A stretch of DNA of 64,000 nucleotides from Fasciola hepatica (lineage: Eukaryota; Platyhelminthes; Trematoda; Plagiorchiida; Fasciolidae), in NCBI GenBank assembly GCA_948099385.1, contig CANUEZ040000031.1, positions 985,001 through 1,049,000 of the forward strand, in the 5' to 3' direction. The notes below the pieces were generated by a model. That model was not told where the DNA came from. It made no database searches and saw only the letters and a list, made by a program, of their open reading frames with translations. Below, in pieces: positions 62,344 to 64,000 of the stretch (within the stretch, counting starts at the first letter, position 1; each line of letters begins with the position of its first letter). Made by a program: the position numbers and the translations under genes.

Positions 62344-62672
62344 ATGGAGCGGCCACATTTTATCATAGTCTTCACTTTGATTGCATTATACAGTTTGGTC
62401 ACCGGCGAATGCCTGCCAAATGGCGCGGTTTTTGCATATATTCCGAGTAAAGGATCGTGTGGTTGTCATCTCCGCAAGGCAAGAGAATATGTGACACTGG
62501 AAAGATGCCACATTATTATTATTACATCGATAGATCTGTGTAACTCTAACTCACCAATTCTCTTGGACTGTTTTTTCAGAGATCGAGTATTGCACTTTTG
62601 GGACCATATCAAATAAACCAAAGCAGTCAACTGAATCGACCAAGAAACAAGTGTACCTGATATTGGGCTGGG
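62344..62672 (+). pseudogene. Gene A, unit 4 copy with internal deletion
   Basis: The signal peptide is well kept (hydrophobic Phe-Ile-Ile-Val-Phe core, likely cut before Glu-Cys). Immediately after Glu-Cys-Leu about 60 codons present in the other copies are missing, joining directly to Tyr-Ile-Pro and the second half. The frame is then lost near 62580, where Arg-Ser-Gly becomes Arg-Asp-Arg, and the terminal Cys-Cys pair is replaced. The conserved TATA-like octamer is also changed. The polyA signal is at 62970-62975. Confidence 0.6.
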
Positions 62673-62969
62673 GTAGGATTTCGCTTTTACCGTCCCTTGT
62701 CATTTGTTTGCTTGCATGGCCGTTTCTCGTATTATTGCACTAAATTCTGTTAATGAAAGATCACCTGGATACCACAGCAGAGAAAATATATATCTCTCTT
62801 CATTCATCATTCCATATGTACGCACACTTGCAAAGCCCTTTTATCCTTTGATATTGCGCATGTTTTTTGCTCTCAATCTCACGTTCTGGTATCGCAAAAT
62901 ATGAACTTCATGCCATGTGATATTCCGTTTGCACCTCAAATTGCTTTCTGTATACGGCCCCGATAAGTA

Positions 62970-62975
62970 AATAAA
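62970..62975 (+). terminator. polyA signal of gene A, unit 4
   Basis: AATAAA at the conserved place downstream of the gene A relic. Confidence 0.5.
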
Positions 62976-64000
62976 TACACATCTATCGAATCATCAAAGA
63001 ATGGTTCATGTTTGCATCCAGTTCTGCTATGCGAAAAAACAACAATACTGACTGTGTTCCTGAACCCATAAACACGCGACAGATGGAGGTCAATGTCAGT
63101 AGGGTAATCACTGCTTGCGCTTCATTCGAATTTCCTCGATGATGTGTTCGACTGATTTCAGGGTTTGGCTCCGGATGAACGATGCGATTGATGAATGTAC
63201 ACTCCAAGCTGTACGAAAGGTCTTTGCACTGATCTGTCAAAATTGAACATACTCGAAATTTTCCAGCAAAAGGGAAAGGATAAAGATAAAAAAGAGAAAA
63301 TAAACATAGTAATGGCTGATAGAAATCGAGGATTATCCGCTTGAACACAATAGTGGACGAAAAGCAAAATAAGATGACCATAAAATATTTTACAACAATA
63401 ATGCCGATATTATAAGTAATAAAAGTCGCTTGTTTCCAGGAAACTGAGCTCGCGGTGAATGCAGCATCTCGTTTTTAGTGTAAATACATGTTGAAGAGTG
63501 AGGTGTACCCTGTCATACTCTGACGTTCTGAACAATGGTTTCGATTTACTATGGTGTAGAATCTAGAGAATTAATATGATGTCCAGTGCAAGACAATGAA
63601 AGAAAGTGCATGTGATTAGGATGATTTGCTCTCTGTAACTTCCAGAATTTATTGTTTTGGGTTATATCAGCATTTGCTTCATTGTGAGTCGTTACCAACA
63701 TGAGTTTGATGATTTACTGCATCATTCCTGCTATGAAAAAGAAGTTTGGCAACCTGGTCGCTGTTATCTCCACCATGGCCATAAAACGTTGACGGTAGAA
63801 CATTAGTGGATTCACTGACGGTTTAGAGAATATTTCTTTCACCCGTTGTCCGTTGGAGGCATAGTGTGCCAATAACCGTTTTTGTTTCCACACTCAAGCG
63901 AGACGGTTAGTATTCTTTGAATTCGAAAGACAGATGTTTAGTCCCTTTAACAAAATAGCTTGCACCATACGAGCATATTTTATTCGATGTTTTGCTGCTT

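Larger units (their letters stand above)
61565..64000 (+). repeat. Unit 4: start of a fourth copy, cut by the window end
   Basis: Contains block C (61580-61740), gene A (62344 onward), a polyA signal and the sequence convergent with gene B (about 63040-63660). The order matches units 1 and 3. The b1 to b5 exons would lie beyond 64000. Confidence 0.65.

Overview
The window looks like eukaryotic, AT-rich, repeat-laden DNA, most likely from a parasitic flatworm (trematode, perhaps a schistosomatid). The reasons are very short introns, TA microsatellites, decayed CR1/Jockey-like non-LTR retrotransposons, and a tRNA-derived SINE that carries a hammerhead ribozyme, a combination known from the schistosome Sm-alpha family. 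The host assignment is inference. No intact long gene, rRNA, functional tRNA or CRISPR array was found.

The dominant structure is a giant imperfect palindrome. The left arm (about 629-14611) is repeated in reverse complement as the right arm (15917 to about 28595) around a 1305-bp spacer (14612-15916). Arm identity is patchy: near 99% over most of the inner arm, but with clearly diverged blocks and indels of about 42, 179, 217 and 949 bp. Both outer ends lie in a TA microsatellite. From about 44.5 to 53.7 kb a third, much more diverged copy (unit 3) runs collinear with the left arm and continues into the spacer. A fourth copy starts at about 61.6 kb and runs off the window. The locus therefore appears to be a tandem array of one gene-bearing unit, one member of which was later duplicated in inverted orientation.

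Each unit holds two convergent genes. Gene A encodes a short secreted cysteine-rich protein (signal peptide, one recognisable 67-69 bp 3' intron, polyA signal). Gene B lies on the opposite strand and is seen as small exon-like blocks with recurring cysteine modules. All four copies of A are broken, each differently; the three copies of B that can be traced also carry stops. An additional short frame-conserved block (C) lies 0.3-0.7 kb upstream of each A.

Between units lie transposon debris: two same-strand non-LTR relics (28.8-31.2 kb and 58.2-60.3 kb), an opposite-strand relic (56.2-58.0 kb), two MITE-like fold-back elements, and at 35.17-35.80 kb a nested inverted pair of tRNA-derived SINEs, both with a nearly canonical hammerhead ribozyme core. 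The remaining stretches (31.2-35.1, 35.8-42.9, 50.8-53.1, 53.9-56.2 and 60.4-61.5 kb) show no gene that can be supported.
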